Positions 1-10,658 of a DNA stretch of 64,000 bases are shown one piece after another. The notes beneath the pieces are model-generated. The model was not told the DNA's origin and searched no databases. It saw nothing but the letters and a program-made list of their open reading frames with translations. The translations under genes and the position numbers were made by a program. This stretch comes from Shinella kummerowiae (GTDB taxonomy: Bacteria > Pseudomonadota > Alphaproteobacteria > Rhizobiales > Rhizobiaceae): contig NZ_WUMK01000004.1 of assembly GCF_009827055.1 (NCBI RefSeq), positions 62,001 to 126,000 on the forward strand, written 5' to 3'. Each line of letters opens with the position of its first letter. The stretch's first letter is position 1.

Positions 1-26
1 ATCTCGTCGCTTTCGTCTTTGCCTTG

Positions 27-58
27 CCATCTCCGCCGCAGCGGAGATGGTTATTTTT
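27..58 (+). terminator. Rho-independent terminator of an unseen upstream gene
   Basis: A perfect 10-bp stem (27-36 with 41-50) closes a 4-nt loop and is followed by TTATTTTT. It would end a plus-strand gene lying before the window. Confidence 0.6.
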
Positions 59-85
59 CCCGGTTTTTTCAGACGGTTCCGGGAC

Positions 86-631
86 TCAGGACAGGAATTC
101 CGCCGTCGTCGTGACCTTGCCATAGCCGAACTCGAGCGCCGACATGATCGTGGCATGAACCTGCGCGGCGGGCACGACCGAATCACCAAAGGCCTTGTCG
201 CGTGTGGCGCAGGCATCGTGCACGACGGTGAGCCCGTAGCCGAGATCGGCGGCGGCGCGGGCGGTCGCGTCGATGCAGACGTCGCTCATCGCGCCGACCA
301 CCACCACCTCTTCTATTCCACCGTCCTGTAAGGTCTGCTGGAGCGTCGTTTCGCGGAAGGAGTTCGGAAAATTCTTGACCACGACCGTGTCGCCAGCCAG
401 CGGCGTCACCGTCGGGATCGGATGGATGCCGTCGGTATCCGGGGCGAAGAGCGGCGAATCCGCCTCCTTCGCAACGTGATGAACGTGGATGATCCGGTCA
501 CCTTTGCCGCGTGCCGCCTCGACGACGCGGGCAGCATTGGCGGCGGCGGTGTCGATGCCGGTCAGCGCGAAGCTGCCGGAAGCCAGATAATCCTTCTGGA
601 GGTCGACGATGATGACGGCGCGTTTGCTCAT
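86..631 (-). CDS. Isochorismatase-family cysteine hydrolase
   Basis: This is a 181-residue cysteine hydrolase of the isochorismatase/nicotinamidase superfamily, probably cytoplasmic and acting on an amide or a related C-N bond. The catalytic triad is visible: Asp10 in VDLQKDY, Lys86 in VVKNFPNSF and Cys119 in SDVCIDA. I chose the ATG at 631 because AAGGATC precedes it and the family core starts there; an extension to 688 would cross the palindrome at 690-706 region side. It is divergent from an AraC/DJ-1 regulator, a frequent pairing that suggests local control. The substrate is not predictable. Confidence 0.85.
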   Translation of the reverse strand: MSKRAVIIVDLQKDYLASGSFALTGIDTAAANAARVVEAARGKGDRIIHVHHVAKEADSPLFAPDTDGIHPIPTVTPLAGDTVVVKNFPNSFRETTLQQTLQDGGIEEVVVVGAMSDVCIDATARAAADLGYGLTVVHDACATRDKAFGDSVVPAAQVHATIMSALEFGYGKVTTTAEFLS

Positions 632-689
632 GGGAGATCCTTTCTGCACGCGATTGATGTCATGGACATTCTGCCCCGGGCCTGCCATC

Positions 690-706
690 TCTCGCCATTG
701 GCGAGA
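690..706. promoter_or_regulatory. Palindromic operator candidate between divergent hydrolase and AraC genes
   Basis: TCTCGCCA-T-TGGCGAGA is a perfect 8-bp inverted repeat with a single central base. It sits 27 bp before the AraC-type start and 59 bp before the hydrolase start. Its place in the divergent promoter region makes it the natural candidate for regulator binding. Confidence 0.5.
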
Positions 707-732
707 TCGACATAATACGTGGTGAAAGTGAC

Positions 733-1692
733 ATGGCAGCTGCGGCCGAGATTGGACTGGTGCTTTATCCCGGCGTGCAGATGGCGGCCGTGCTCGGCAT
801 GACGGACCTCTTCAATTCGGCAATGGAACTGGCTGGCCGGAAGGGCGCGGCCGTGCCAATGCTCGGGGTCAGCCATTGGCGGCTGGAAGACGGGCGACCG
901 GTGCGCATCGAGGCGAGCATGCTCCCGACCGAGGCGCCGCGCCCTTGCGTTCTCGTGCTGCCGCCAGCGCTTGGCGATCCCATCCGCCGGGAGGATGCGG
1001 CGCCCTTCGCCGCCTGGCTGCGGGAATGCCATGCCAATGGCATCCGGCTCGCCTCGATCTGCGCCGGGGCCTTTTTGCTGGGCGAGACCGGGCTGTTGAC
1101 CGGCCGGACGATCACCACCAACTGGGTGATTGCCGAGACCTTCGAACTGCGTTTTCCCGATGTTCATGTCGATACGGATCGCCTGCTCAGCGACGATGGT
1201 GACATCGTCACGGCTGGTGGCGTCATGGCCTGGGTCGATCTCGGGCTGAAACTGATCGACCGATTTCTCGGGCCGACGATTATGCTGGAGATTGCCCGGC
1301 AGTTCGTGATCGATCCGCCGGGACGGGAGCAACGCTACTACAGCACCTTTTCGCCGCGTCTGCTGCATGGCGATGCGGCGATCCTGAAGGTGCAGCACTT
1401 TCTGCAGGCAACGGAGGCGAAGGAGATCGGTCTGGATGGACTGGCTGCCCAGGCCGGGCTGGAGGAGCGCACCTTCCTTCGGCGTTTCCGCAAGGCGACG
1501 GGACTGACGACGACGGACTATTGCCAGCGGCTGCGCGTGGCGAAGGCGCAGGAATTGCTGCAATTCACTATACGCTCGGTCGATAGCGTGGCGGTGGATG
1601 TCGGCTACAACGATCCCGGCGCCTTCCGGAAGGTCTTTGCCCGCATTGTCGGGCTGACGCCGGGTGACTATCGCAAACGTTTCCGCTCCTGA
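733..1692 (+). CDS. GlxA-type AraC-family regulator with DJ-1/PfpI domain
   Basis: The 319-residue protein has an N-terminal DJ-1/PfpI (class I amidotransferase-like) domain over residues 5-190, with the nucleophile-elbow cysteine Cys110 in ASICAGAF. The C-terminal AraC/XylS double helix-turn-helix covers about 225-315 and includes RTFLRRF and the closing motif YNDPGAFRKVF. Such proteins are transcription factors in which the DJ-1 domain is thought to sense a ligand. The start follows a GGTGAAAG-like ribosome site. It is transcribed away from the cysteine hydrolase and ends 6 bp from the convergent oxidoreductase. Confidence 0.88.
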   Translation: MAAAAEIGLVLYPGVQMAAVLGMTDLFNSAMELAGRKGAAVPMLGVSHWRLEDGRPVRIEASMLPTEAPRPCVLVLPPALGDPIRREDAAPFAAWLRECHANGIRLASICAGAFLLGETGLLTGRTITTNWVIAETFELRFPDVHVDTDRLLSDDGDIVTAGGVMAWVDLGLKLIDRFLGPTIMLEIARQFVIDPPGREQRYYSTFSPRLLHGDAAILKVQHFLQATEAKEIGLDGLAAQAGLEERTFLRRFRKATGLTTTDYCQRLRVAKAQELLQFTIRSVDSVAVDVGYNDPGAFRKVFARIVGLTPGDYRKRFRS

Positions 1693-1698
1693 GCGCGG

Positions 1699-2856
1699 TC
1701 AGCGCGTGGCGGTTCGTCGGCTGTCATGACCGTCAAAGGCAAAGAGACCCGCGTCGGCATCGCTGTGGCCGGCGATCTCCGATGCGACGATCTCGGCGGC
1801 GATCTGGCTGAAGGTGATGCCGTTGCCGCCGAAGCCCATGACGGCGAAGACATTGTCGAGACCGGGCACCCGACCGATCAGCGGCAGGCCGGTGCGCGTC
1901 GTGCCGAAGGGGGCGGCCCAGGTATAGTCCGGCGCTGGCAACGAAAGACCGAGCAGGGCTTCAGTCTTGTCGCGAATGACCTTCGCCTTGTTTTTCAGCT
2001 TCTGCGGCGAGGCGAAGGCGTCCTCGCTCTCCTCGTCCTCGCCGCCGGCAATCAGCCGGCCGTCGCGTGAGCGACGCAGATAGAGATAGGGATCGGCACC
2101 TTCCCAGACGATGCAGTCATTCAGCCAGTCCGGCAGGGCAATGCCGGGCGGCGTGGCGAGCGCCCAGGTGGAAACGATCGCGTGGTCCTTGTGCGCCAGC
2201 GTCTCCAGGAATTCGTAGCCGGAGCAGAAGATGGCGTGGCGGGCGGACAAAATCTTGCCGTCGGTCGTGGCGAGGAACACACCCTGCGTCGTCGAGCGTA
2301 CATCGGTGATTTCGAGCGGGCTGACGAGTTCCACCCCGCGCCGTGCCGCCGCGCGCAGGATGCCGACGGCCATCTGGGCGGGATTTGCGGAGGCGGAGAT
2401 GTCGCTCATGATCGCGCCGGTGCGATCGAGGGAAAAGCGCTGCGCAAGCGTGGCGGAATCGACGAAATCCGCCGCGATATTGGCCGCGTGTCGTGCATCG
2501 ACCTCCGCGCGCAGCGCACGGCTGCCGTATTCGTCGCCAGCGAGGAACAGCGTTTTCTTGCGCTCGAAGCCGCAGGACAGGCCGAGATCAGCGACGATGT
2601 GCGTCAACTGCTCGACGGCACGGGCCGAGCGTTGCCAGGCGCGGCCGGCCCTTTCTGATCCGATCATGGCGGCAAGTTTGTCGAGCGGCGTGTCGATTTC
2701 GTGCTGGATCATAGCCGTGCTGGCTAGCGTGCTGCCGTGCACGGGGGCGCGGCGGTCGACCACGAGCACGGAACGTTTTCCATCCGCCAATGCATGCGCC
2801 ATCAGCGCGCCGGAAATGCCGGCGCCGACGATGACGACGTCGTAGTCGCTGCGCAA
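1699..2856 (-). CDS. FAD-dependent oxidoreductase (DAO family)
   Basis: The protein has 385 residues and belongs to the D-amino-acid oxidase/glycine oxidase fold. The N-terminal dinucleotide-binding motif is VVIVGAGISGALMAHAL, followed by an acidic strand end (VVDRR). The C-terminal FAD contact is seen in VFAVMGFGGNGITFS. Such enzymes oxidise secondary or primary amines, using oxygen or a quinone. The gene is monocistronic and convergent with the AraC gene. The substrate is unknown. Confidence 0.82.
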   Translation of the reverse strand: MRSDYDVVIVGAGISGALMAHALADGKRSVLVVDRRAPVHGSTLASTAMIQHEIDTPLDKLAAMIGSERAGRAWQRSARAVEQLTHIVADLGLSCGFERKKTLFLAGDEYGSRALRAEVDARHAANIAADFVDSATLAQRFSLDRTGAIMSDISASANPAQMAVGILRAAARRGVELVSPLEITDVRSTTQGVFLATTDGKILSARHAIFCSGYEFLETLAHKDHAIVSTWALATPPGIALPDWLNDCIVWEGADPYLYLRRSRDGRLIAGGEDEESEDAFASPQKLKNKAKVIRDKTEALLGLSLPAPDYTWAAPFGTTRTGLPLIGRVPGLDNVFAVMGFGGNGITFSQIAAEIVASEIAGHSDADAGLFAFDGHDSRRTATR

Positions 2857-3101
2857 CGGCCTTTGCCGCGTGCGAAGCGCGATGCGGGGCGAGTCGGCCC
2901 ACAGGGGGCGGGATTCGTGCAGATCGCGCTGTCGGGTAATGTCGTCGGGCTTTGGAATGGGAATGCTCCGATGCGGAAGTCGTCTGGAATGGGTGGCGGA
3001 TGGAAAAGTTCCGTGCGCCCCAGCCTGTCATACGGGTGCTTGCATTGCGGGCCGAAAGCATGCAAAGCACGGGGCGCCTGAAACACGACCGGATTTTACC
3101 C

Positions 3102-3995
3102 ATGACCGTGAGTTCGAGAACGCCCCGCCCGATCGACCATCTGGTGTTGCCGGTGTCCGATCTCGGGCTTGCCCGCGAGCGTCTGACGGCGCTGGGTTTC
3201 ACCGTCGCCAAGGATGCGCGCCATCCCTTCGGGACGGAAAACTGTTGTGTCTTCCTCGCCGATGGCAGCTATCTGGAACCGCTCGGCATTGCCAATCGCG
3301 AGGAATGCGAGGCGGCGGCCCGCAAGGGTAATGTCTTCGTTGCGCGCGACCAGGCCTTCCGTTTCCGCCGCGGCATCGAAGGTTTTTCCGGCATCGCCAT
3401 GGCAAGCAGCGATGCCTGGGAAGATGACCAGCGTTACACCCATGCCGGCCTCTCGGGCGGCGAGGTGCTGGAATTCTCCCGCGACATGCTGCTGCCCGAT
3501 GGCACATCGGCGACCGGCAGTTTTCGCCTGGCCTTTGCCGCCGACCAGCGCAGCCCGGATTTCTTCTTCTTCGCCTCGCAACGCATCCTGCCGCTGCCAT
3601 CCGACCGCAAGGCGCTGGAAGCGCACGAGAATGGCGTTCTGGCGCTCAGCGAAGTCGTGCTGTCCGAGCAGAACCCGACCGACTTCCAGTATCTGGTGCA
3701 GGAAGCGGCCGATGAACGCGAGGTTGAGGCCCTATCCTTCGGCATGTCCGTCGATACGCCGCGCGGCCGTATTACGGTGCTCAACGATGCGGGCCTTGAG
3801 GGCTTCTATGGTATTCCGTCGGTCGCCGGCGCTGATCGCGGCCTGAAAGGACGGGCGGTCGTGTTCAAGATTTCCAGCCTGTCCGATTGTCGCCGCCTGC
3901 TGACCGAGCGCGGCGTTGCTTTTCAGGAACGGGACGACCGCCTGATGGTGCCGCCGGCACCGGGGCAGGGCGTCCTCTTCGTCTTTGGAGAATGA
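3102..3995 (+). CDS. VOC/glyoxalase-like domain protein
   Basis: A 297-residue protein with a glyoxalase-like (VOC superfamily) fold, starting [20 protein letters not shown], where His and the first beta-alpha unit are typical. The C-terminal half resembles a second VOC module but lacks obvious motifs. The ATG at 3102 is preferred over upstream in-frame starts because the conserved domain begins 10 residues later; its ribosome site is weak. The stop codon lies one base before the kdsA start, so the two are probably co-transcribed. The enzymatic role is unknown. Confidence 0.72.
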   Translation: MTVSSRTPRPIDHLVLPVSDLGLARERLTALGFTVAKDARHPFGTENCCVFLADGSYLEPLGIANREECEAAARKGNVFVARDQAFRFRRGIEGFSGIAMASSDAWEDDQRYTHAGLSGGEVLEFSRDMLLPDGTSATGSFRLAFAADQRSPDFFFFASQRILPLPSDRKALEAHENGVLALSEVVLSEQNPTDFQYLVQEAADEREVEALSFGMSVDTPRGRITVLNDAGLEGFYGIPSVAGADRGLKGRAVVFKISSLSDCRRLLTERGVAFQERDDRLMVPPAPGQGVLFVFGE

Positions 3996-3996
3996 G

Positions 3997-4836
3997 ATGA
4001 AAACCAATTCCACCGTCACCGTCGGCGAAGGCCCGAAGAAGGTTACCTTCTCGCAGACCGAACGTTTCTCGCTGATCGCCGGCCCCTGCCAGATGGAGAG
4101 CCGCGAGCACGCCTACATGATGGCCGAGGCGCTCGTCGAAATGTGCGACAAGCTCGGGATCGGCCTGGTCTACAAGTCCTCCTTCGACAAGGCCAACCGC
4201 ACCTCGCTTTCCGGCAAGCGCGGCATCGGGCTTGAGAAGGCGCTGGAGATCTTCGCCGACCTCAAGAAGGATTTCGGCTTTCCGGTGCTGACCGACATCC
4301 ACACCGAAGAGCAGTGCGCGGAAGTGGCCAAGACGGTCGATATCCTGCAGATCCCGGCCTTTCTGTCGCGCCAGACGGACCTGCTCGTCGCTGCCGCCAA
4401 GACCGGCCGCGCGATCAACGTCAAGAAGGGGCAGTTCCTTGCGCCTTGGGACATGAAGAACGTGCTCACCAAGTTCACCGAGAGCGGCAATCCGAACGTC
4501 ATGCTGTGCGAACGCGGCGCGTCCTTCGGCTACAACACACTCGTCTCCGACATGCGCTCGCTGCCGATCATGGCCTCGCTTGGCGCACCGGTCGTGTTCG
4601 ACGCGACCCATTCCGTGCAGCAGCCGGGCGGGCAGGGCGGTTCGACCGGCGGCCAGCGCGAATTCGTCGAGACCTTGTCGCGCGCCGCCGTCGCGGTAGG
4701 CATTGCCGGCCTCTTCGTCGAAACGCATGAGGACCCGGACAACGCCCCCTCGGACGGCCCCAACATGGTGCACCTGAAGGACATGCCGCGGCTGCTCGAA
4801 AAGCTCGTCGCCTTCGACGACATCACCAAGGGCTAA
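3997..4836 (+). CDS. kdsA: 2-dehydro-3-deoxyphosphooctonate aldolase (KDO-8-P synthase)
   Basis: KdsA condenses phosphoenolpyruvate with D-arabinose 5-phosphate to give KDO-8-phosphate for the lipopolysaccharide core. The 279-residue length is standard. Diagnostic segments include [14 protein letters not shown] near the N-terminus, [33 protein letters not shown] and [12 protein letters not shown]. The ATG at 3997 follows GGAGAATGAG. A hairpin follows the stop codon, so transcription probably ends before eno. Confidence 0.97.
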   Translation: MKTNSTVTVGEGPKKVTFSQTERFSLIAGPCQMESREHAYMMAEALVEMCDKLGIGLVYKSSFDKANRTSLSGKRGIGLEKALEIFADLKKDFGFPVLTDIHTEEQCAEVAKTVDILQIPAFLSRQTDLLVAAAKTGRAINVKKGQFLAPWDMKNVLTKFTESGNPNVMLCERGASFGYNTLVSDMRSLPIMASLGAPVVFDATHSVQQPGGQGGSTGGQREFVETLSRAAVAVGIAGLFVETHEDPDNAPSDGPNMVHLKDMPRLLEKLVAFDDITKG

Positions 4837-4842
4837 GGCTTC

Positions 4843-4875
4843 AAACGGATGACACGCAAGCGTGCCATCCGTTTT
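4843..4875 (+). terminator. Terminator after kdsA
   Basis: A stem pairs AAACGGATG (4843-4851) with CATCCGTTT (4866-4874), continued by CACGC/GCGTG with one mismatch. It ends in TTTT seven bases after the kdsA stop codon. Confidence 0.7.
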
Positions 4876-4912
4876 CATGACGGCACCCTGCGCCATTGTA
4901 ATTTCCGCATGG

Positions 4913-6241
<1,329 letters not shown>

Positions 6242-6270
6242 TCGGAAAAACAGTTTCTCCGAAATGGCAA

Positions 6271-6299
6271 AACCCGCATCGCAAGATGCGGGTTTTTTC
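6271..6299 (+). terminator. Rho-independent terminator after eno
   Basis: AACCCGCATC (6271-6280) pairs perfectly with GATGCGGGTT (6285-6294) around the loop GCAA and runs into a T tract. Confidence 0.92.
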
Positions 6300-6380
6300 T
6301 TTGCCCCATCCATCATGGTCAATAGTCGGTTAACCGCTTGGCGCTAGTGTAAAATCTGTATTGCGTATCGGGGCACCTGC

Positions 6381-6689
6381 ATGTGGACCAAACATCATAA
6401 AAAGCGGAAATTCGGCCGGCTGACACTGCCGGTGATTACGGTCGCATTCCTTTCCTACTTCGGCTATCATTCCGTGCATGGCGAGTTCGGTCTCAGGGGG
6501 ATGGAGGAATTCGAACGGCAGCGGGTGGAGCGTCAGGCGCGCGTCGATGTGCTCGTGCGGCAGCGCCAAATCCTGGAAAAAGAAGTGGCGTTGATGAGCG
6601 ACGGCTCGCTTGAACGCGACATGCTGGACGAGAAAGCGCGCTCATATCTCAACATGTCACGTGCTGACGAAATCGTCATTTTCCACTGA
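6381..6689 (+). CDS. ftsB: Septum formation initiator FtsB/DivIC
   Basis: FtsB is a small bitopic divisome protein that works with FtsL and FtsQ to activate septal peptidoglycan synthesis. The 102-residue product has a basic cytoplasmic N-terminus (WTKHHKKRKFGR), one transmembrane helix over about 15-32 and a periplasmic heptad-rich coiled coil over about 40-75 (ERQRVERQARVDVLVRQRQ). The C-terminal DEKARSYLNMSRADEIV is typical of the alphaproteobacterial family. Its position between eno and pdhA is the conserved order. Confidence 0.93.
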   Translation: MWTKHHKKRKFGRLTLPVITVAFLSYFGYHSVHGEFGLRGMEEFERQRVERQARVDVLVRQRQILEKEVALMSDGSLERDMLDEKARSYLNMSRADEIVIFH

Positions 6690-6696
6690 AAAACTG

Positions 6697-6719
6697 GATT
6701 AACTGAAATCTGGTTAATC
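6697..6719. promoter_or_regulatory. Inverted repeat in the pdh promoter region
   Basis: GATTAAC (6697-6703) and GTTAATC (6713-6719) form a perfect 7-bp inverted repeat with a 9-nt spacer, just after ftsB and about 120 bp before pdhA. It may be an operator of the pdh operon. No clear -10/-35 pair could be fixed nearby. Confidence 0.3.
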
Positions 6720-6838
6720 GTAAATCTCCCTTACTAATCATGGGCTTACGAAGAATATAAGCCATGCATTTATAGCATTGCTGCGACGGACTTTCTCCCC
6801 TATGGTTTTCTCCAAGAGGCAAACATAGGGAGGAACGC

Positions 6839-7885
6839 ATGGCTCCGCGTAAAACCGCGTCCACGTCCAGCCGCAAGACCGCGGCAAAGCCTGTCAAAAA
6901 AGACTTCACCGGCGGCACCATCGCCGAATTCTCCAAGGAAGACGATCTCAAAGCCTATCGCGAGATGCTGCTGATCCGGCGTTTCGAGGAGAAGGCCGGC
7001 CAGCTTTACGGCATGGGATTCATCGGCGGCTTCTGTCACCTCTACATCGGCCAGGAAGCTGTCGTCGTCGGCATGCAGGCGGCGCTGAAGGAGGGTGACC
7101 AGGTCATCACCGGTTATCGCGACCATGGCCACATGCTCGCTTGCGGCATGAGCCCACGTGGTGTGATGGCCGAACTGACCGGACGTCGCGGCGGCCTTTC
7201 CAAGGGCAAGGGCGGCTCCATGCACATGTTCTCCAAGGAAAAGAATTTTTACGGCGGTCACGGCATCGTCGGCGGGCAGGTCTCGCTCGGTACCGGTCTC
7301 GCCTTCGCCAACCGCTACCGCGGCAACGACAATGTCTCGCTTGCCTATTTCGGTGACGGCGCGGCCAACCAGGGCCAGGTCTACGAGAGCTTCAACATGG
7401 CAGCGCTCTGGAAGCTGCCGGTCGTCTACGTGATCGAGAACAACCGCTACGCCATGGGCACATCCGTTTCGCGCGCCTCCGCCCAGACCGACTTCTCGCA
7501 TCGCGGCGCCTCCTTCAACATCCCCGGTTTCCAGGTGGATGGCATGGATGTGCGTGCGGTGAAGGCTGCTGCGGACGACGCTGTCGCGCACTGCCGTGCG
7601 GGCAAGGGTCCGGTCATCCTCGAGATGCAGACCTACCGCTACCGCGGCCACTCCATGTCCGACCCGGCGAAGTATCGCTCGAAGGACGAAGTGCAGAAGA
7701 TGCGTTCCGAGCACGACCCGATCGAGCAGGTGCGCGCCCGTCTTCTGGAAAACAAGTGGGCAAGCGAGGACGATCTCAAGCAGATCGACAAGGAGGTCCG
7801 TGACATCGTTGCCGACAGCGCCGATTTCGCCCAGGCCGATCCGGAGCCGGATGCATCCGAACTCTACACCGACATCCTGCTGTAA
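6839..7885 (+). CDS. pdhA: Pyruvate dehydrogenase E1 component, alpha subunit
   Basis: The E1 alpha subunit binds thiamine diphosphate and decarboxylates pyruvate within the pyruvate dehydrogenase complex. The 348-residue protein has a basic, Ala-rich N-terminal extension (about 1-25), the family segment MLLIRRFEEKAGQLYGMG, and the ThDP/Mg motif GDGAANQGQVYESFNMA followed by ENNRYAMGTS. The phospholoop-like TYRYRGHSMSDPAKYR is also present. The start follows AGGGAGGAACGC. It opens the operon pdhA-pdhB-pdhC-SGNH hydrolase-lpdA. Confidence 0.97.
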   Translation: MAPRKTASTSSRKTAAKPVKKDFTGGTIAEFSKEDDLKAYREMLLIRRFEEKAGQLYGMGFIGGFCHLYIGQEAVVVGMQAALKEGDQVITGYRDHGHMLACGMSPRGVMAELTGRRGGLSKGKGGSMHMFSKEKNFYGGHGIVGGQVSLGTGLAFANRYRGNDNVSLAYFGDGAANQGQVYESFNMAALWKLPVVYVIENNRYAMGTSVSRASAQTDFSHRGASFNIPGFQVDGMDVRAVKAAADDAVAHCRAGKGPVILEMQTYRYRGHSMSDPAKYRSKDEVQKMRSEHDPIEQVRARLLENKWASEDDLKQIDKEVRDIVADSADFAQADPEPDASELYTDILL

Positions 7886-7903
7886 TCCGGGGAGGGACGA
7901 ACA

Positions 7904-9289
7904 ATGCCTATCGAAATTCTCATGCCCGCCCTGTCTCCGACCATGGAAGAGGGTACGCTCTCCAAATGGGTCAAGAACGAGGGTGACACCGTCAAGTCCG
8001 GCGACGTGATCGCCGAAATCGAAACCGACAAGGCGACGATGGAAGTCGAAGCCGTTGATGAAGGCGTGATCGGCAAGATCCTGATTGCCGCCGGCACCGA
8101 AGGCGTCAAGGTCAACACGGCGATTGCCGTGCTGCTGCAGGACGGCGAAAGCGCCGATGCAGCCGTCGCGCCGAAAGCCGCCGCCGCTGAAAAGCCGGCT
8201 GAAGCCGAAGCACCCAAGGCCGCCGAGCCGGCACCCGCCGCCGCGTCCGTTCCGGCCCAGCCGAAGGGCGAAGTCGCCGCCGATCCGGATATCCCGGCCG
8301 GTACCGAAATGGTGATGACGACGGTGCGCGAAGCGCTGCGCGACGCCATGGCGGAAGAAATGCGCCGCGACGAGGACGTCTTCGTCATGGGCGAGGAAGT
8401 CGCCGAATATCAGGGTGCCTACAAGATCACCCAGGGCCTGTTGCAGGAATTCGGTGATCGCCGCGTCATCGACACGCCGATCACCGAACACGGTTTTGCC
8501 GGCGTCGGCGTCGGTGCGGCCATGACGGGCCTGAAGCCCATCGTCGAGTTCATGACCTTCAACTTCGCCATGCAGGCGATCGACCAGATCATCAACTCTG
8601 CCGCCAAGACGCTCTATATGTCCGGTGGCCAGATGGGCGCGCCGATCGTCTTCCGCGGCCCGAATGGTGCGGCTGCCCGCGTCGCGGCCCAGCACTCGCA
8701 GTGCTATGCCGCCTGGTACAGCCACATTCCGGGCCTCAAGGTCGTCATGCCCTACACGGCTGCCGATGCGAAGGGCCTGCTGAAGGCTGCCATCCGTGAC
8801 CCGAACCCGGTCATCTTCCTCGAAAACGAAATCCTCTACGGCCAGAGCTTCGAAGTGCCGAAGATGGATGATTTTGTGTTGCCGATCGGCAAGGCGCGCA
8901 TCCACAAGAAGGGCAATGACGTCACCGTCGTTTCCTTCGGCATCGGCATGACCTATGCGCTGAAGGCGATAGCGGAACTTGAGAAGGACGGCATCGATGT
9001 CGAACTGATCGACCTTCGCACCATCCGTCCGATGGACCTGCCGACCATCATCGAATCGGTCAAGAAGACCGGCCGCCTCGTGGTCGTCGAGGAAGGCTAT
9101 CCGCAGTCCTCCGTCGGCACCGAGATTGCGACCCGCGTCATGCAGCAGGCCTTCGATTACCTCGATGCGCCGATCCTGACGATCGCCGGCAAGGACGTTC
9201 CGATGCCCTATGCCGCAAACCTCGAAAAGCTGGCGCTGCCGAATGTCGGCGAAGTCGTCCAGGCGGTCAAAACCGTCTGCTACAAGTAA
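7904..9289 (+). CDS. pdhB: Pyruvate dehydrogenase E1 component, beta subunit with lipoyl domain
   Basis: This is the 461-residue partner of PdhA. An N-terminal lipoyl domain (1-80) carries the lipoylation lysine Lys43 in ETDKATME. It is followed by an Ala/Pro-rich linker (about 85-125) and the transketolase-type E1 beta domain ([17 protein letters not shown] onward, [16 protein letters not shown], and the C-terminal [15 protein letters not shown]). A lipoyl domain fused to E1 beta is characteristic of alphaproteobacteria. The gene follows pdhA by 18 bp with its own GGGGAGGG ribosome site. Confidence 0.97.
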   Translation: MPIEILMPALSPTMEEGTLSKWVKNEGDTVKSGDVIAEIETDKATMEVEAVDEGVIGKILIAAGTEGVKVNTAIAVLLQDGESADAAVAPKAAAAEKPAEAEAPKAAEPAPAAASVPAQPKGEVAADPDIPAGTEMVMTTVREALRDAMAEEMRRDEDVFVMGEEVAEYQGAYKITQGLLQEFGDRRVIDTPITEHGFAGVGVGAAMTGLKPIVEFMTFNFAMQAIDQIINSAAKTLYMSGGQMGAPIVFRGPNGAAARVAAQHSQCYAAWYSHIPGLKVVMPYTAADAKGLLKAAIRDPNPVIFLENEILYGQSFEVPKMDDFVLPIGKARIHKKGNDVTVVSFGIGMTYALKAIAELEKDGIDVELIDLRTIRPMDLPTIIESVKKTGRLVVVEEGYPQSSVGTEIATRVMQQAFDYLDAPILTIAGKDVPMPYAANLEKLALPNVGEVVQAVKTVCYK

Positions 9290-9304
9290 CGGGAGGGCGG
9301 AGAG

Positions 9305-10642
9305 ATGCCGATCAACATTACGATGCCCGCCCTGTCACCCACCATGGAAGAGGGCAACCTCGCCAAGTGGCTGGTCAAGGAAGGTGACACCGTGAAATCC
9401 GGTGACGTCATCGCCGAGATCGAGACCGACAAGGCAACGATGGAAGTCGAAGCCGTCGACGAGGGCGTTGTCGCCAAGATCGTCGTGCCGGCCGGGACGG
9501 AAGGCGTGAAGGTCAACAGCCTGATCGCCATCCTCGCCGCGGATGGTGAAGACGTGGGCGCTGCCGCTGCTGGCGGCGGTTCCGCTCCGAAGGCGGAAGC
9601 AAAGCCCGCCGAGGCGCCGAAGGAAGCGGAAAAGCCGGCTGCTGCCGCACCGGCTCCGGCTGTAACCGCATCTGCCGGTCCGGCTCCGGCCAAGGACGGC
9701 AACCGCGTGTTCTCCTCGCCGCTCGCACGCCGTATCGCCAAGGAAGCCGGCGTCGACATTTCGGCGGTTTCGGGTTCCGGCCCGCATGGTCGCGTGGTGA
9801 AGAGCGACGTTGAAAAGGCCGTCTCCTCCGGCGGTGCCAAGTCTGCCGCTGCCGCAGCCCCGGCTGCTGCTGCGTCGGCCGCCCCGGCCGCAGCCCCCAA
9901 GGGCATGTCGGAAGAAGCCGTGCTCAAGCTGTTCGAGCAGGGTTCCTACGAACTCGTGCCGCATGACGGCATGCGCAAGACCATTGCCAAGCGCCTGCAG
10001 GAATCCAAACAGACGATCCCGCACTTCTACGTCTCGGTCGATGTCGAGCTCGATGCGCTTCTGGCGCTGCGCGCGCAGATCAACGATTCTGCACCCCGCA
10101 GGGACGACAAGCCGGCCTACAAGCTTTCGGTCAACGACATGGTGATCAAGGCCATGGCGCTTGCTCTGCGTGACGTGCCGGATGCCAACGTCTCCTGGAC
10201 CGACACCAACATGGTCAAGCACAAACATGCCGATGTCGGTGTTGCCGTGTCTATCCCGGGCGGCCTGATCACGCCGATCATTCGCAAGGCGGAGCTGAAG
10301 AGCCTGTCGGCCATCTCCAACGAGATGAAGGACCTCGGCAAGCGCGCCAAGGAACGCAAGCTGAAGCCCGAAGAATATCAGGGCGGCACGACTGCGGTCT
10401 CCAACATGGGCATGATGGGCGTCTCGAACTTCGCCGCCGTCGTCAACCCGCCGCATGCGACGATCCTCGCGGTCGGCGCGGGCACGGAGCGGGTCGTGGT
10501 CAAGAAGGGCCAGATGGTCATCGTCAACGCGATGACGGTCACGCTCTCCACCGACCACCGCGCCGTCGACGGTGCGCTCGGCGCCGAGCTGCTCGGTGCC
10601 TTCAAGCGCTACATCGAAAGCCCGATGGGGATGCTCGTCTGA
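9305..10642 (+). CDS. pdhC: Dihydrolipoamide acetyltransferase (E2) of pyruvate dehydrogenase
   Basis: E2 forms the structural core and transfers acetyl groups to CoA. The 445-residue protein has one lipoyl domain (Lys43 in ETDKATME), an Ala/Pro-rich linker and an E1/E3-binding domain ([17 protein letters not shown]). A second Ala-rich linker leads to the catalytic domain, which ends in DHRAVDGA with His418 and Asp422. Its lipoyl domain is nearly identical to that of PdhB, suggesting duplication or gene conversion. It sits 15 bp after pdhB. Confidence 0.97.
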   Translation: MPINITMPALSPTMEEGNLAKWLVKEGDTVKSGDVIAEIETDKATMEVEAVDEGVVAKIVVPAGTEGVKVNSLIAILAADGEDVGAAAAGGGSAPKAEAKPAEAPKEAEKPAAAAPAPAVTASAGPAPAKDGNRVFSSPLARRIAKEAGVDISAVSGSGPHGRVVKSDVEKAVSSGGAKSAAAAAPAAAASAAPAAAPKGMSEEAVLKLFEQGSYELVPHDGMRKTIAKRLQESKQTIPHFYVSVDVELDALLALRAQINDSAPRRDDKPAYKLSVNDMVIKAMALALRDVPDANVSWTDTNMVKHKHADVGVAVSIPGGLITPIIRKAELKSLSAISNEMKDLGKRAKERKLKPEEYQGGTTAVSNMGMMGVSNFAAVVNPPHATILAVGAGTERVVVKKGQMVIVNAMTVTLSTDHRAVDGALGAELLGAFKRYIESPMGMLV

Positions 10643-10658
10643 TACGCGGGGTGCGGCC

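Noticed and set aside
6320-6380. GTTAACC near the ftsB start as a possible CtrA cell-cycle site
   Set aside because: The full TTAA-N7-TTAA pattern is absent and only a half-site is seen.
6800-8905. A 701-codon open frame on the minus strand opposite pdhA and pdhB
   Set aside because: It is an antisense shadow of high-GC coding DNA, rich in Arg, Gly, His and Asp, and has no recognisable domain. The plus-strand genes are certain. The same applies to the long antisense frames opposite eno, lpdA, ntrY, ntrX, trkA, cysI and the Mo-hydroxylase genes.
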